64,000 bases of DNA from Nonlabens xiamenensis. Its GTDB lineage: Bacteria; Bacteroidota; Bacteroidia; Flavobacteriales; Flavobacteriaceae. The translations under genes and the position numbers were made by a program. The notes below the pieces were generated by a model. The model saw nothing but the letters and a program-made list of their open reading frames with translations. It did no database searches and was not told the origin of the DNA. The stretch is taken from positions 1-64,000 of the forward strand of contig NZ_RMVE01000004.1 in assembly GCF_003865345.1 (NCBI RefSeq), read 5' to 3'. Shown piece by piece: positions 25,887-32,975 of the stretch. Position 1 is the first letter of the stretch; every line of letters begins with the position of its first letter.

Positions 25887-26025
25887 AAAAGTGGCTGTCC
25901 AAAAGCTTTGTAAACATTAATGTTGTTAGTCTGAGCTCGTAGAAGACGTTTTGAAAATCAAAAAGTAAAAAACTTCGACCGGTTCAGTTTGATATCATCA
26001 AGTTTCCTTTTGGACAGCCACTTTT
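25887..26025. mobile_element. 139-bp inverted-repeat element (MITE-like) after secA
   Basis: Perfect 19-bp terminal inverted repeats, AAAAGTGGCTGTCCAAAAG (25887-25905) and CTTTTGGACAGCCACTTTT (26007-26025), flank 101 bp with no coding capacity. Inside are a 12-bp palindrome AACATTAATGTT (25913-25924) and an imperfect dyad CTGAGCTCGTAGAAG (25931-25945) with CTTCGACCGGTTCAG (25973-25987). The GGCTGTCC...GGACAGCC ends resemble termini of Bacteroidetes transposons from memory. No clear target-site duplication. It fills most of the 355-bp gap 25829-26183 and, ending in TTTT, could also terminate secA transcription. I see nothing else in the gap. Confidence 0.7.
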
Positions 26026-26183
26026 GTTGTATATTTTTAAGGCAAGATCATCATTTGTAGAAAGCTCAAATGATGACCCCTTCCCTATCCATACTTTATA
26101 TGTTGATCACGTTAAAAACTCGCCAGTTAACAGCTTGCTAACAGACCGGGTCGTCCATGGAATTTATCTTACAACAAAAAACC

Positions 26184-26528
26184 ATGAGCGACAGATCCAA
26201 AGACGAGACCTACGACGAATTCTATAATGTAGTTAATATGACTCCGAGCGAATTGGAAGATTGGTTGGAAACCGACAAATCCAAAAGTGTAGGAAAAGAC
26301 AGTGGTGATGGAGAATCCATCGGTCATAAATCTGGAAGAAAGATCATCAAAATCAAACGAAAGAAGAAAGATGAATTGACCGATGCCAATTATGACCACA
26401 TGAATGAAGTTATCGGATACGTGCACCGACACACCGCACAAAAACCTAGCAGTGATATCAAGGAAAGCGACTGGCGTTACAGCCTCAAAAACTGGGGCCA
26501 CGATCCCTGCAAAGAGATGGATTGCTAG
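26184..26528 (+). CDS. DUF3140 domain-containing protein
   Basis: 114 residues from the ATG at 26184 (MSDRSKDETYDEFYNVVNM), preferred over an earlier in-frame start. DUF3140 features: MTPSELEDWLETDKSKSVGKD, GESIGHKSGRKIIKIKRKKKDEL, HMNEVIGYVHRHTAQ and the C-terminal WRYSLKNWGHDP. Members have been called DNA-binding, but no function is proven. It lies alone, just after the 139-bp inverted-repeat element, which hints at an accessory insertion, although base composition looks ordinary. Confidence 0.87.
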   Translation: MSDRSKDETYDEFYNVVNMTPSELEDWLETDKSKSVGKDSGDGESIGHKSGRKIIKIKRKKKDELTDANYDHMNEVIGYVHRHTAQKPSSDIKESDWRYSLKNWGHDPCKEMDC

Positions 26529-26638
26529 AATTCTTTTCTAATTAAATCAATAAGCCGATTTTCATCTTGCCGTTGAAGGTCAGCTTTACGTTCTATCCTT
26601 GGCAAATTCATTATTTTTAAAGTCTATAAACCCCAACT

Positions 26639-27058
26639 ATGAAACCCATTGTTAAAAATATAATTGGCGTTGTAACAGGTTTAATTGTAGGCAATGTTAT
26701 TAATTTGACTTTGGTCCAGTTGGGCAGCAGTATACTTCCCATTCCCGGTGTAGATCCCAATGATTTAGAAGCATTGGCTGAAGCAGCACCCAACCTTGAA
26801 GCCAAATATTTTATTTTCCCTTTTTTGGCCCATGCCCTCGGAACGCTAAGTGGCGCTTTTATTACTGCTTTAATCGCTGCCAGTTATAAAAGAAATCTGG
26901 CCATGCTCATTGGCGTTTTCTTTTTGCTAGCGGGAATTGCCGTTAATTTTATGGTTCCGGGCCCTTTTTGGTTCAGTGCAGTAGATATATTATTGGCCTA
27001 TCTTCCAATGGCTTGGTTAGGTTATAGATTGGCCCTGAGGCTTCAAAAAAAGAAGTGA
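26639..27058 (+). CDS. Hypothetical four-helix membrane protein
   Basis: 139 residues with four predicted membrane helices: residues about 5-25 (IIGVVTGLIVGNVINLTLV), 60-80 (IFPFLAHALGTLSGAFITALIAA), 88-108 (LAMLIGVFFLLAGIAVNFMV) and 112-132. A Pro/Asp-rich loop lies between helices 1 and 2. Conserved hypothetical in flavobacteria; no function recognised. Its stop is one base before the TTG start of the meaB-like gene, so they are probably coupled. Confidence 0.82.
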   Translation: MKPIVKNIIGVVTGLIVGNVINLTLVQLGSSILPIPGVDPNDLEALAEAAPNLEAKYFIFPFLAHALGTLSGAFITALIAASYKRNLAMLIGVFFLLAGIAVNFMVPGPFWFSAVDILLAYLPMAWLGYRLALRLQKKK

Positions 27059-27059
27059 T

Positions 27060-28094
27060 TTGGCTGGAATTCCATCACATATCAATCCAAAGTCAAAAAG
27101 GTCAAAAAGGTCAAAAGCGACTCCTGATATCGGCCAATTATTTGACCAACTTAAAGCTGGTGAAATCAGTGCTTTGAGTCAGGCGATTACCTTGGTAGAA
27201 AGTACTGCTCCCAAAGATCACGCTTTCGCGAAAGCGATCTTACAGCGATGCTTGCCACTTTCGGGTAGCTCTTTTAGATTGGGTATCACGGGAGTTCCAG
27301 GCGTTGGCAAATCTACTTTTATAGAATCTTTGGGGAAGCTTTTGATTGGACAGGGAAAGAAGCTTGCAGTGCTGGCCATTGATCCGTCCAGTGGGATATC
27401 CCAAGGGAGTATTTTGGGTGACAAAACCCGGATGGAAGAATTGGTCAAAAGCGATCAGGCTTTTATACGACCCAGTCCGGCTGGCAAAACCTTGGGGGGT
27501 GTGGCACGTAAAACCAGGGAAGCGATTATCCTATGTGAAGCCGCAGGTTACGATTTTATTATCGTAGAAACGGTTGGCGTGGGACAAAGTGAAACGGCGG
27601 TCCATAGTATGACGGATTTTTTCCTGCTTCTTAAACTAGCAGGTGCTGGGGATGACTTACAGGGTATTAAACGCGGTATCATGGAAATGGCAGACGGCAT
27701 CGTGATCAACAAGGCCGATGGAAACAACCAAACCGCAGCAAAACACGCCCAACGAGAATTCAGGAATGCCTTACATCTTGTACCTCCCAAAAATCAAGAT
27801 TGGCAGACCAAGGTCTATACTTGTAGCGCCTTGGAGCAAAATGGAATTCAGGAAATACTTGATGAAATAAACAATTATGAGTCTAAGATGCGGGCACAGT
27901 ACAGTTTTAGCGCTAAAAGACAGGACCAAGAACTGTACTGGTTGCATCAAACCATCGAGGACCAGCTGATGAACCATTTCTTTACAAAGACAGCAGTGAG
28001 CGAAGCATTGGCTTCCCTGGAAAAAGAAGTGTTGGATAAAAAGATCACGCCCTTTGAGGCGGCTGAGAAGTTGCTGGCGATCGGTACTAGCTAA
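27060..28094 (+). CDS. meaB: Methylmalonyl-CoA mutase-associated GTPase MeaB
   Basis: G-protein chaperone that guards adenosylcobalamin loading of methylmalonyl-CoA mutase (ArgK/MeaB family). 344 residues: Walker A GVPGVGKST, LAVLAIDPSS, VETVGVGQSE, NKADG and the C-terminal helical dimer arm. The start is uncertain: the first in-frame codon is TTG at 27060, with no ATG before the family core. The N-terminus carries KSKRSKRSK from a 9-bp tandem repeat. A perfect palindrome copy encodes AFAKA at residues about 56-60. The 3' end overlaps the convergent PAP2 gene by 8 bp. Confidence 0.95.
   Translation: MAGIPSHINPKSKRSKRSKATPDIGQLFDQLKAGEISALSQAITLVESTAPKDHAFAKAILQRCLPLSGSSFRLGITGVPGVGKSTFIESLGKLLIGQGKKLAVLAIDPSSGISQGSILGDKTRMEELVKSDQAFIRPSPAGKTLGGVARKTREAIILCEAAGYDFIIVETVGVGQSETAVHSMTDFFLLLKLAGAGDDLQGIKRGIMEMADGIVINKADGNNQTAAKHAQREFRNALHLVPPKNQDWQTKVYTCSALEQNGIQEILDEINNYESKMRAQYSFSAKRQDQELYWLHQTIEDQLMNHFFTKTAVSEALASLEKEVLDKKITPFEAAEKLLAIGTS
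27092..27118 (+). repeat. 9-bp tandem repeat in meaB 5' end
   Basis: GTCAAAAAG at 27092-27100 and 27101-27109, then GTCAAAAGC at 27110-27118. In frame it gives KSKRSKRSK. Since the unit is a multiple of three, copy changes would keep the frame. Confidence 0.85.
27221..27236. repeat. 16-bp palindrome CGCTTTCGCGAAAGCG (perfect)
   Basis: Inside meaB, read as AFAKA in DHAFAKAILQRC, just before the P-loop region. Confidence 0.95.
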
Positions 28095-28665
28095 TGGTTG
28101 TGGATACGCCGTATCTCGCTTTCGCGAAAGCGTAAACCCATATAAATACAATTCCTAATAAAGTTCCCATCACACAGCCCATTAGGACATCTCCCAAATA
28201 ATGCACGCCTAAATATACCCTGCTGTAAGCTACCAATCCAGCCCAGACCAACATCACGACAGCGATTGCTTTGTGCTTGCGACGCAATAAGAACCATAAA
28301 AAAGTAGCCAGTGCTACGGCATTACTAGCATGGCCGCTGTAAAAGCCGTAGGTACCGCCACTACGCCCAACTTTAGATATCTGATCTTTAAGTCCTGGTT
28401 CACGAAACGGTCTGAAGCGTTCTATTCCATCCTTAAATAAACCTGCCAACTGATCTGAAAATGTGATGAGCAAGGCGATACAGATAAGTGAAATGATCAG
28501 ATTGCGTACACCTAATTTTTTATAGAGGATAAACAATACCAATACATACAAAGGAATGGCCGACAATTTATGGGTGATGACATTGAAAAAAAGATCCACC
28601 CAGTCGTTTCCCCAATCGTTTAGAAAAAGGGTTGCCTCCCAATCCAATTCTTTAACGGTTTCCAT
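28087..28665 (-). CDS. PAP2 family membrane phosphatase
   Basis: Integral-membrane phosphatase of the PAP2 type, acting on lipid phosphates such as undecaprenyl diphosphate or phosphatidylglycerophosphate. 192 residues with five or six helices and the three motifs: KDGIERFRP, YSGHAS and SRVYLGVHYLGDVLMG. A perfect palindrome copy encodes AFAKA at the extreme C-terminus, beyond the catalytic core. It shares 8 bp with the end of meaB and its ATG abuts the stop of the small gene upstream. Confidence 0.93.
   Translation of the reverse strand: METVKELDWEATLFLNDWGNDWVDLFFNVITHKLSAIPLYVLVLFILYKKLGVRNLIISLICIALLITFSDQLAGLFKDGIERFRPFREPGLKDQISKVGRSGGTYGFYSGHASNAVALATFLWFLLRRKHKAIAVVMLVWAGLVAYSRVYLGVHYLGDVLMGCVMGTLLGIVFIWVYAFAKARYGVSTTIS
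28117..28132. repeat. 16-bp palindrome CGCTTTCGCGAAAGCG (perfect)
   Basis: Within the last 16 codons of the PAP2 gene (AFAKA frame), only 0.9 kb from the copy in meaB; the closest pair of perfect copies. Confidence 0.95.
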
Positions 28666-28892
28666 TATTCCTCGTAAAGTTGCATTTGTTCGTCATAAAA
28701 ACGGCTGGCTTCTTCAATCAGGTTTTTGGTCTCCTCTTCCAGCAAATCTTTATCGGCATTTGATATTTCCTCCAGAAACTCGATGCTATCATCTTTTAAA
28801 TTAATGACAAATCGCGGGTATTCCAGGTGGATGACAAAAATATCTTCGGGAAAATGGACGTTATCGCCCATGAGGAATCTGGGAAGTGACAT
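28665..28892 (-). CDS. Conserved hypothetical protein, 75 residues
   Basis: Small acidic soluble protein (MSLPRFLMGDNVHFPEDIFVIHL...), with a beta-rich N-terminal half and a Glu-rich helical C-terminal half (DLLEEETKNLIEEASRFYDEQ). Overlaps the PAP2 start by one base and is conserved in flavobacteria as far as I recall. Function unknown. Confidence 0.8.
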   Translation of the reverse strand: MSLPRFLMGDNVHFPEDIFVIHLEYPRFVINLKDDSIEFLEEISNADKDLLEEETKNLIEEASRFYDEQMQLYEE

Positions 28893-29045
28893 GATCTTGC
28901 TTGTTTAAAAATTGGTAGGGTCATGCCCCACGGGCTTCAAGGCATGTTTTGACATCCTTATAAACTTGCTGCAATTTAATGATTAGTATAAAGTCTTAAG
29001 GGAAATCAGGGACAAAAATGAATTCGAATCCATTAACTTTGTTTT

Positions 29046-29792
29046 ATGCAACGAAAACTAAGAGCTGACAATCTTCAAAAGTCCTATAAAGGCAGACCAG
29101 TGGTCAAAGGTGTATCGTACGAGGTCAATCAAGGCGAGATCGTCGGGCTGTTGGGTCCCAATGGAGCCGGAAAAACCACTTCTTTCTACATGACGGTAGG
29201 TTTGGTTAAGCCTACTGGAGGAGACGTCTGGCTGGACCAGCAAAAGATTACCAAGTATCCGATGTATAAACGGGCGCAAAGTGGGATTGGTTATTTGGCG
29301 CAGGAAGCTTCTATTTTCAGAAAGTTGACTGTTGAAGAAAATATTTTGGGTGTGTTGCAGCTTACCGATCTTTCCAAAAAAGAACAAAAAGAGCGTTGTG
29401 AACGATTGTTAGAGGAATTCAGTCTTCAGGATCGTCGCAATCGCAACGGAGACTTGTTGAGTGGTGGTGAGCGCAGACGTACGGAAATTGCACGAGCGCT
29501 GGCTACCGACCCTACTTTTATTTTATTGGATGAACCTTTTGCTGGAGTAGATCCGGTGGCAGTTGAGGACATACAACGTATTGTCGCCCAGCTTACCAAA
29601 AAGAACATTGGCATTCTTATTACCGACCACAATGTGCAGGAAACCCTCGCTATTACAGACAGAACCTATCTGATGTTTGAAGGACGTATTCTTAAACATG
29701 GAAGCCCTGAGGAGTTGGCAGAAGACGAGGTGGTACGTCGGGTGTATTTGGGACAAAATTTTGAACTGCGCAAAAAGAAGATTTTCCAATAG
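29046..29792 (+). CDS. lptB: LPS export ABC transporter ATPase LptB
   Basis: ATPase that drives lipopolysaccharide extraction by LptFG. 248 residues: Walker [10 protein letters not shown] (about 36-44), the Q-loop region [20 protein letters not shown] typical of LptB, signature LLSGGERRR, Walker [14 protein letters not shown] and H-loop ITDHNVQE. Stands alone, as often in Bacteroidetes, with the other Lpt genes elsewhere. Confidence 0.97.
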   Translation: MQRKLRADNLQKSYKGRPVVKGVSYEVNQGEIVGLLGPNGAGKTTSFYMTVGLVKPTGGDVWLDQQKITKYPMYKRAQSGIGYLAQEASIFRKLTVEENILGVLQLTDLSKKEQKERCERLLEEFSLQDRRNRNGDLLSGGERRRTEIARALATDPTFILLDEPFAGVDPVAVEDIQRIVAQLTKKNIGILITDHNVQETLAITDRTYLMFEGRILKHGSPEELAEDEVVRRVYLGQNFELRKKKIFQ

Positions 29793-30053
29793 GATTATAG
29801 AAACCAATTGCACCAACAAGAAAGCTCTAACAATCTTAAACTGCTGTGGATGAATACATCTGTACACCTACTATATGGCCTTTAAGGCTTGGCTAATTAT
29901 TTATTTTTCTACTGCTAGCATTTTATTCAAAAACGCTGTCTTTCCTACAGTTATCTCACAAAATGATGCCCTTTAGTTTGTTCGGATTTGTAAAAAAAGG
30001 AAAAAAAATGAACTTTTTGCTGATTTTTCCGTCATTAGAGTAAAGACTGCCTT

Positions 30054-30073
30054 TTAGACCATATTAGACCATA
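30054..30073 (+). repeat. Exact 10-bp tandem repeat before ECF sigma gene
   Basis: TTAGACCATA twice in a row (30054-30063 and 30064-30073), 12 bp before the sigma factor start. The one-helical-turn period would place two identical half-sites on the same DNA face. The rest of the 293-bp gap 29793-30085 holds nothing I can recognise beyond A/T-rich runs. Confidence 0.8.
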
Positions 30074-30085
30074 GATAACTAGAAC

Positions 30086-30592
30086 TTGGACGACCGCGAA
30101 ATCATATCAAATTATCAATCAGGCGACCGCAAGGTGATCAGCCATCTTATTGAAAGATACCATCAATCGTTCTGCTCTAAAGCCTATTGGATACTCAAAG
30201 ACAAAGATCAATCAAAAGATGTGGTACAAGAGTCGTGGATGGTGATCATGGATAAATTACATGGTCTCAGAAACCCAGATGCCTTTTCATTTTGGGCCAT
30301 GCGCATAGTAAGCAATAAATGCATGGACCTTTTGAATCAAAACAATGTGCAACGATTGAATGAGCATACCCTAAAAAATGAGGTGGAAGAACACTCAATA
30401 GACGATAAGCAAGAGGCACTCAAATTAGCGATTGAGCAGCTAACAGTAGAAAAACAACATGTGATCCAATTATTTTATGTGCAACAATATGCGGTCAGCG
30501 ATATCGCCGAAATACTGAACATATCTCAAGGCACCGTAAAGTCCCGATTATTCAATGCCCGGAAAAAACTTAAAACAATACTTAAAAATTAG
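30086..30592 (+). CDS. ECF-type RNA polymerase sigma factor
   Basis: Alternative sigma-70 factor of 168 residues. Region 2 contains KDKDQSKDVVQESWMVIMDKLHGL and FSFWAMRIVSNKCMDLL; region 4 is LTVEKQHVIQLFYVQQYAVSDIAEILNISQGTVKSRLFNARKKLK. The start is TTG at 30086; no ATG is available upstream of region 2. Six bases separate it from a small membrane protein that is the likely partner. A 10-bp tandem repeat precedes it. Confidence 0.93.
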   Translation: MDDREIISNYQSGDRKVISHLIERYHQSFCSKAYWILKDKDQSKDVVQESWMVIMDKLHGLRNPDAFSFWAMRIVSNKCMDLLNQNNVQRLNEHTLKNEVEEHSIDDKQEALKLAIEQLTVEKQHVIQLFYVQQYAVSDIAEILNISQGTVKSRLFNARKKLKTILKN

Positions 30593-30597
30593 AAATT

Positions 30598-30996
30598 ATG
30601 AAAACAGAACAAGTAGATCAACTCATCAAGGACACATTAACCAAGGAAGAAGCAAAATTCTACGACAGCCTGGAAGAACAAAATTTATGGGGCATGATCA
30701 AGGGCCTGTATAAAGGAAAAAACACCTGGTGGGTTCTGGCTATGAATATTTTTAACATCTTGGTTTTCGGCGCTTTGCTATACTTTATCATAGAAAGCTT
30801 TGACGAAGAAAACACCAATAACTTAATCAATTATTGGGGGGTCATTTTATTATGTTTTATCACGATGAGCATGATCAAAATACATATGTGGATGCATATG
30901 CATAGGAACGTGGTCACCAGAGAAGTCAAAAGGTTGGAGTTGCAAGTTTCCTCCCTCTCGCATCAGCTCAAATCAAAAACTGAGCATAAGATCTAA
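30598..30996 (+). CDS. Membrane partner of ECF sigma factor (DUF6768-like)
   Basis: 132 residues: a polar N-terminal helix (MKTEQVDQLIKDTLTKEEAKFYDSLEEQNL), two membrane helices (about 43-63 and 78-98) and a C-terminal coiled coil (REVKRLELQVSSLSHQLKS). Its position right after the sigma gene suggests an anti-sigma or sensor role; it shows no zinc anti-sigma HxxxCxxC motif. From memory it resembles DUF6768. Its stop overlaps that of the convergent pssA by two bases (CTAA). Confidence 0.82.
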   Translation: MKTEQVDQLIKDTLTKEEAKFYDSLEEQNLWGMIKGLYKGKNTWWVLAMNIFNILVFGALLYFIIESFDEENTNNLINYWGVILLCFITMSMIKIHMWMHMHRNVVTREVKRLELQVSSLSHQLKSKTEHKI

Positions 30997-31745
30997 ACTT
31001 TTTGGGATGGTTTTCTCAACCATTGATAAATTAAGCTCATCAATATATAGATCAGGATAACGCAAGGAATGGCATAGATCTTCAAGGTGGCGATCAAAAC
31101 AATGGAGATACAGATAAAAGCATAGCGGATCTTATTGCCAGCCAAACCCCAATTTTTGAATTTTAAGGCAAATAAAGGCAACTCTGCGTTGAGTATATAA
31201 GTAGAAAATAATGTCAAGCCTAGCAATATATAAGGATTGGTTAAGGTTTCAAAAAGCCAAGTGATTTGAGTCTGTTGGGCCAAAATACCCAACGAAATGA
31301 TGAATATGGCATTGGCTGGAGTGGGAACCCCAATGAATGAATCGGTTTGTCGATCATCGATATTAAACTTTGCCAAGCGGTAGCAACTTCCCAAGGTGAT
31401 TAAAAAACCCAACAGTGCTAACCATGCAGTGGGCTCGTCGATAATAAAAATTCTATCATCCTGATCCCATACATTTAGGCCCACGGCATCCTTCAACATT
31501 TGAAACATGGCAATACCAGGAACAAGTCCACTTGTGACCATATCTGCCAGCGAATCTAGTTGGGTTCCCAAAGGACTGGAGACCCTCAGCGTACGAGCGA
31601 CCAAGCCATCAAAAAAATCAAAAAATATTCCTGCTCCGACAAAAATTCCTGCCATCAAAAGATCATCTTGAAAGGCATACAAGGCCGCTATACAACCGCA
31701 CAATAGATTGAGTAGCGTGATCAAGTTGGGTAAAAATGACTTCAT
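30993..31745 (-). CDS. pssA: CDP-alcohol phosphatidyltransferase (phosphatidylserine synthase)
   Basis: Membrane enzyme joining CDP-diacylglycerol and serine in phosphatidylethanolamine synthesis. 250 residues with about seven helices and the full CDP-OH motif DG-x2-AR-x8-G-x3-D-x3-D (DGLVARTLRVSSPLGTQLDS and on). PssA-type FPNLITLLNLLCGCIA at the N-terminus favours phosphatidylserine synthase over glycerophosphate synthase. Stop codon overlaps the preceding convergent gene. Confidence 0.92.
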   Translation of the reverse strand: MKSFLPNLITLLNLLCGCIAALYAFQDDLLMAGIFVGAGIFFDFFDGLVARTLRVSSPLGTQLDSLADMVTSGLVPGIAMFQMLKDAVGLNVWDQDDRIFIIDEPTAWLALLGFLITLGSCYRLAKFNIDDRQTDSFIGVPTPANAIFIISLGILAQQTQITWLFETLTNPYILLGLTLFSTYILNAELPLFALKFKNWGLAGNKIRYAFICISIVLIATLKIYAIPCVILIYILMSLIYQWLRKPSQKV

Positions 31746-31861
31746 TTTACAAATATGCAGTTTTTTAGCGATGTCTTACCCTTCTAACCGTGCAATATCC
31801 GCAGATTTTGGCAGTTATTAAGAGAGAAACCTAGATATTTGCACGAGCTTAAGAATTCCGA

Positions 31862-32932
31862 TTGAGAGCATATTTCCTATTCACGATCCTTTTGGCAACC
31901 GCGTTCGCGAAAGCGCAGACCTCCCGAGCCTATTCCAATGAATTCCTCAATATAGGAGTGGATGCTGCGGCTTTGGGTATGAGCAATGCTGTTGTGGCTA
32001 GCACAGATGATGTCAATTCAGGTTACTGGAATCCCGCAGGATTGATGCGTATGGAAGAGCAGGAAGTATCCTTGATGCACGCGAGTTATTTTGCCAATAT
32101 CGCCCAATATAACTACGGTGCATTTGCTATGCCAGTGGACGATCAAAGTGCGTTTGCTTTTTCGGTGATACGATTTTCTGTGGACGATATTTTAAATACC
32201 ACCCAGTTGATTGATGACCAGGGCAATATCAATTATGATCGAATATCTACCTTCTCCACTGCTGATTGGGCTTTTAGCTTCTCTTATGCACGTGAAGCCA
32301 AATTGGATGGTTTTTCCTATGGCGCTAATGCCAAAGTAATCAGAAGGGTGATCGGTGATTTTGCGAGTTCGTGGGGTTTTGGACTGGATCTAGGAATGCA
32401 ATTTAAGCGAGGTGACTGGCAGCTGGGGTTCATGGCCAGGGATATCACCACCACCTACAACACCTGGAATATAGATGAAGAGGAGTTTGCCAGCATCAGT
32501 GATGCGGTACAGGATCAAAATCAAGAATTACCTGAAAATACCGAGATTACCTTGCCCAAATTACAGTTGGGACTGGCCCGACAATTTACCTTTCACTACG
32601 ATCACGTTCTAACTGCCGAACTAGATCTCAACATGCGATTTATACAGACAAACGATATCATCTCTAGTAGTTCGGTGAGCGCAACCCCAGCTATAGGTCT
32701 GGAGTATGGTTTTATAGACTTGGTTTTTGTAAGGGCAGGTGTGGGAAATTTTCAAAATGTCCAGCAATTGAATGGAGAGGATGACTTGAATTTTCAACCC
32801 AATATTGGTATTGGATTTAAGTATAAAGGTATCTCGGTAGATTATGCATTGACGGATATCGGTGATTCGAGTGAGGCCCTTTATTCCAATGTATTTTCGG
32901 TAAATATTGATTTGTCTGTATTTAGCCGTTAA
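31862..32932 (+). CDS. PorV/PorQ family outer-membrane protein
   Basis: FadL-like beta-barrel of the PorV/PorQ family, which includes type IX secretion components. 356 residues from a TTG start at 31862, with a signal peptide MRAYFLFTILLATAFAKA cut before QTSRAY. Typical start of the mature part: FLNIGVDAAALGMSNAVVASTDDVNSGYWNPAGL. The signal-peptidase site again comes from a palindrome copy (15/16). No other type IX genes lie nearby, so its exact role is open. Confidence 0.9.
   Translation: MRAYFLFTILLATAFAKAQTSRAYSNEFLNIGVDAAALGMSNAVVASTDDVNSGYWNPAGLMRMEEQEVSLMHASYFANIAQYNYGAFAMPVDDQSAFAFSVIRFSVDDILNTTQLIDDQGNINYDRISTFSTADWAFSFSYAREAKLDGFSYGANAKVIRRVIGDFASSWGFGLDLGMQFKRGDWQLGFMARDITTTYNTWNIDEEEFASISDAVQDQNQELPENTEITLPKLQLGLARQFTFHYDHVLTAELDLNMRFIQTNDIISSSSVSATPAIGLEYGFIDLVFVRAGVGNFQNVQQLNGEDDLNFQPNIGIGFKYKGISVDYALTDIGDSSEALYSNVFSVNIDLSVFSR
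31900..31915. repeat. Copy of 16-bp palindrome (15/16)
   Basis: CGCGTTCGCGAAAGCG, one mismatch at position 4. Read as AFAKA at the signal-peptide cleavage site of the PorV-like protein. Confidence 0.88.
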
Positions 32933-32975
32933 CTTTTTGCCTCTAAATTAAAGGCTTAACCTTGGTGTAATTTCC

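Noticed and set aside
25829-26183. Coding gene in the gap after secA (for example the frame at 26024)
   Set aside because: The frame crosses the inverted-repeat terminus and overlaps the real DUF3140 gene in another frame.
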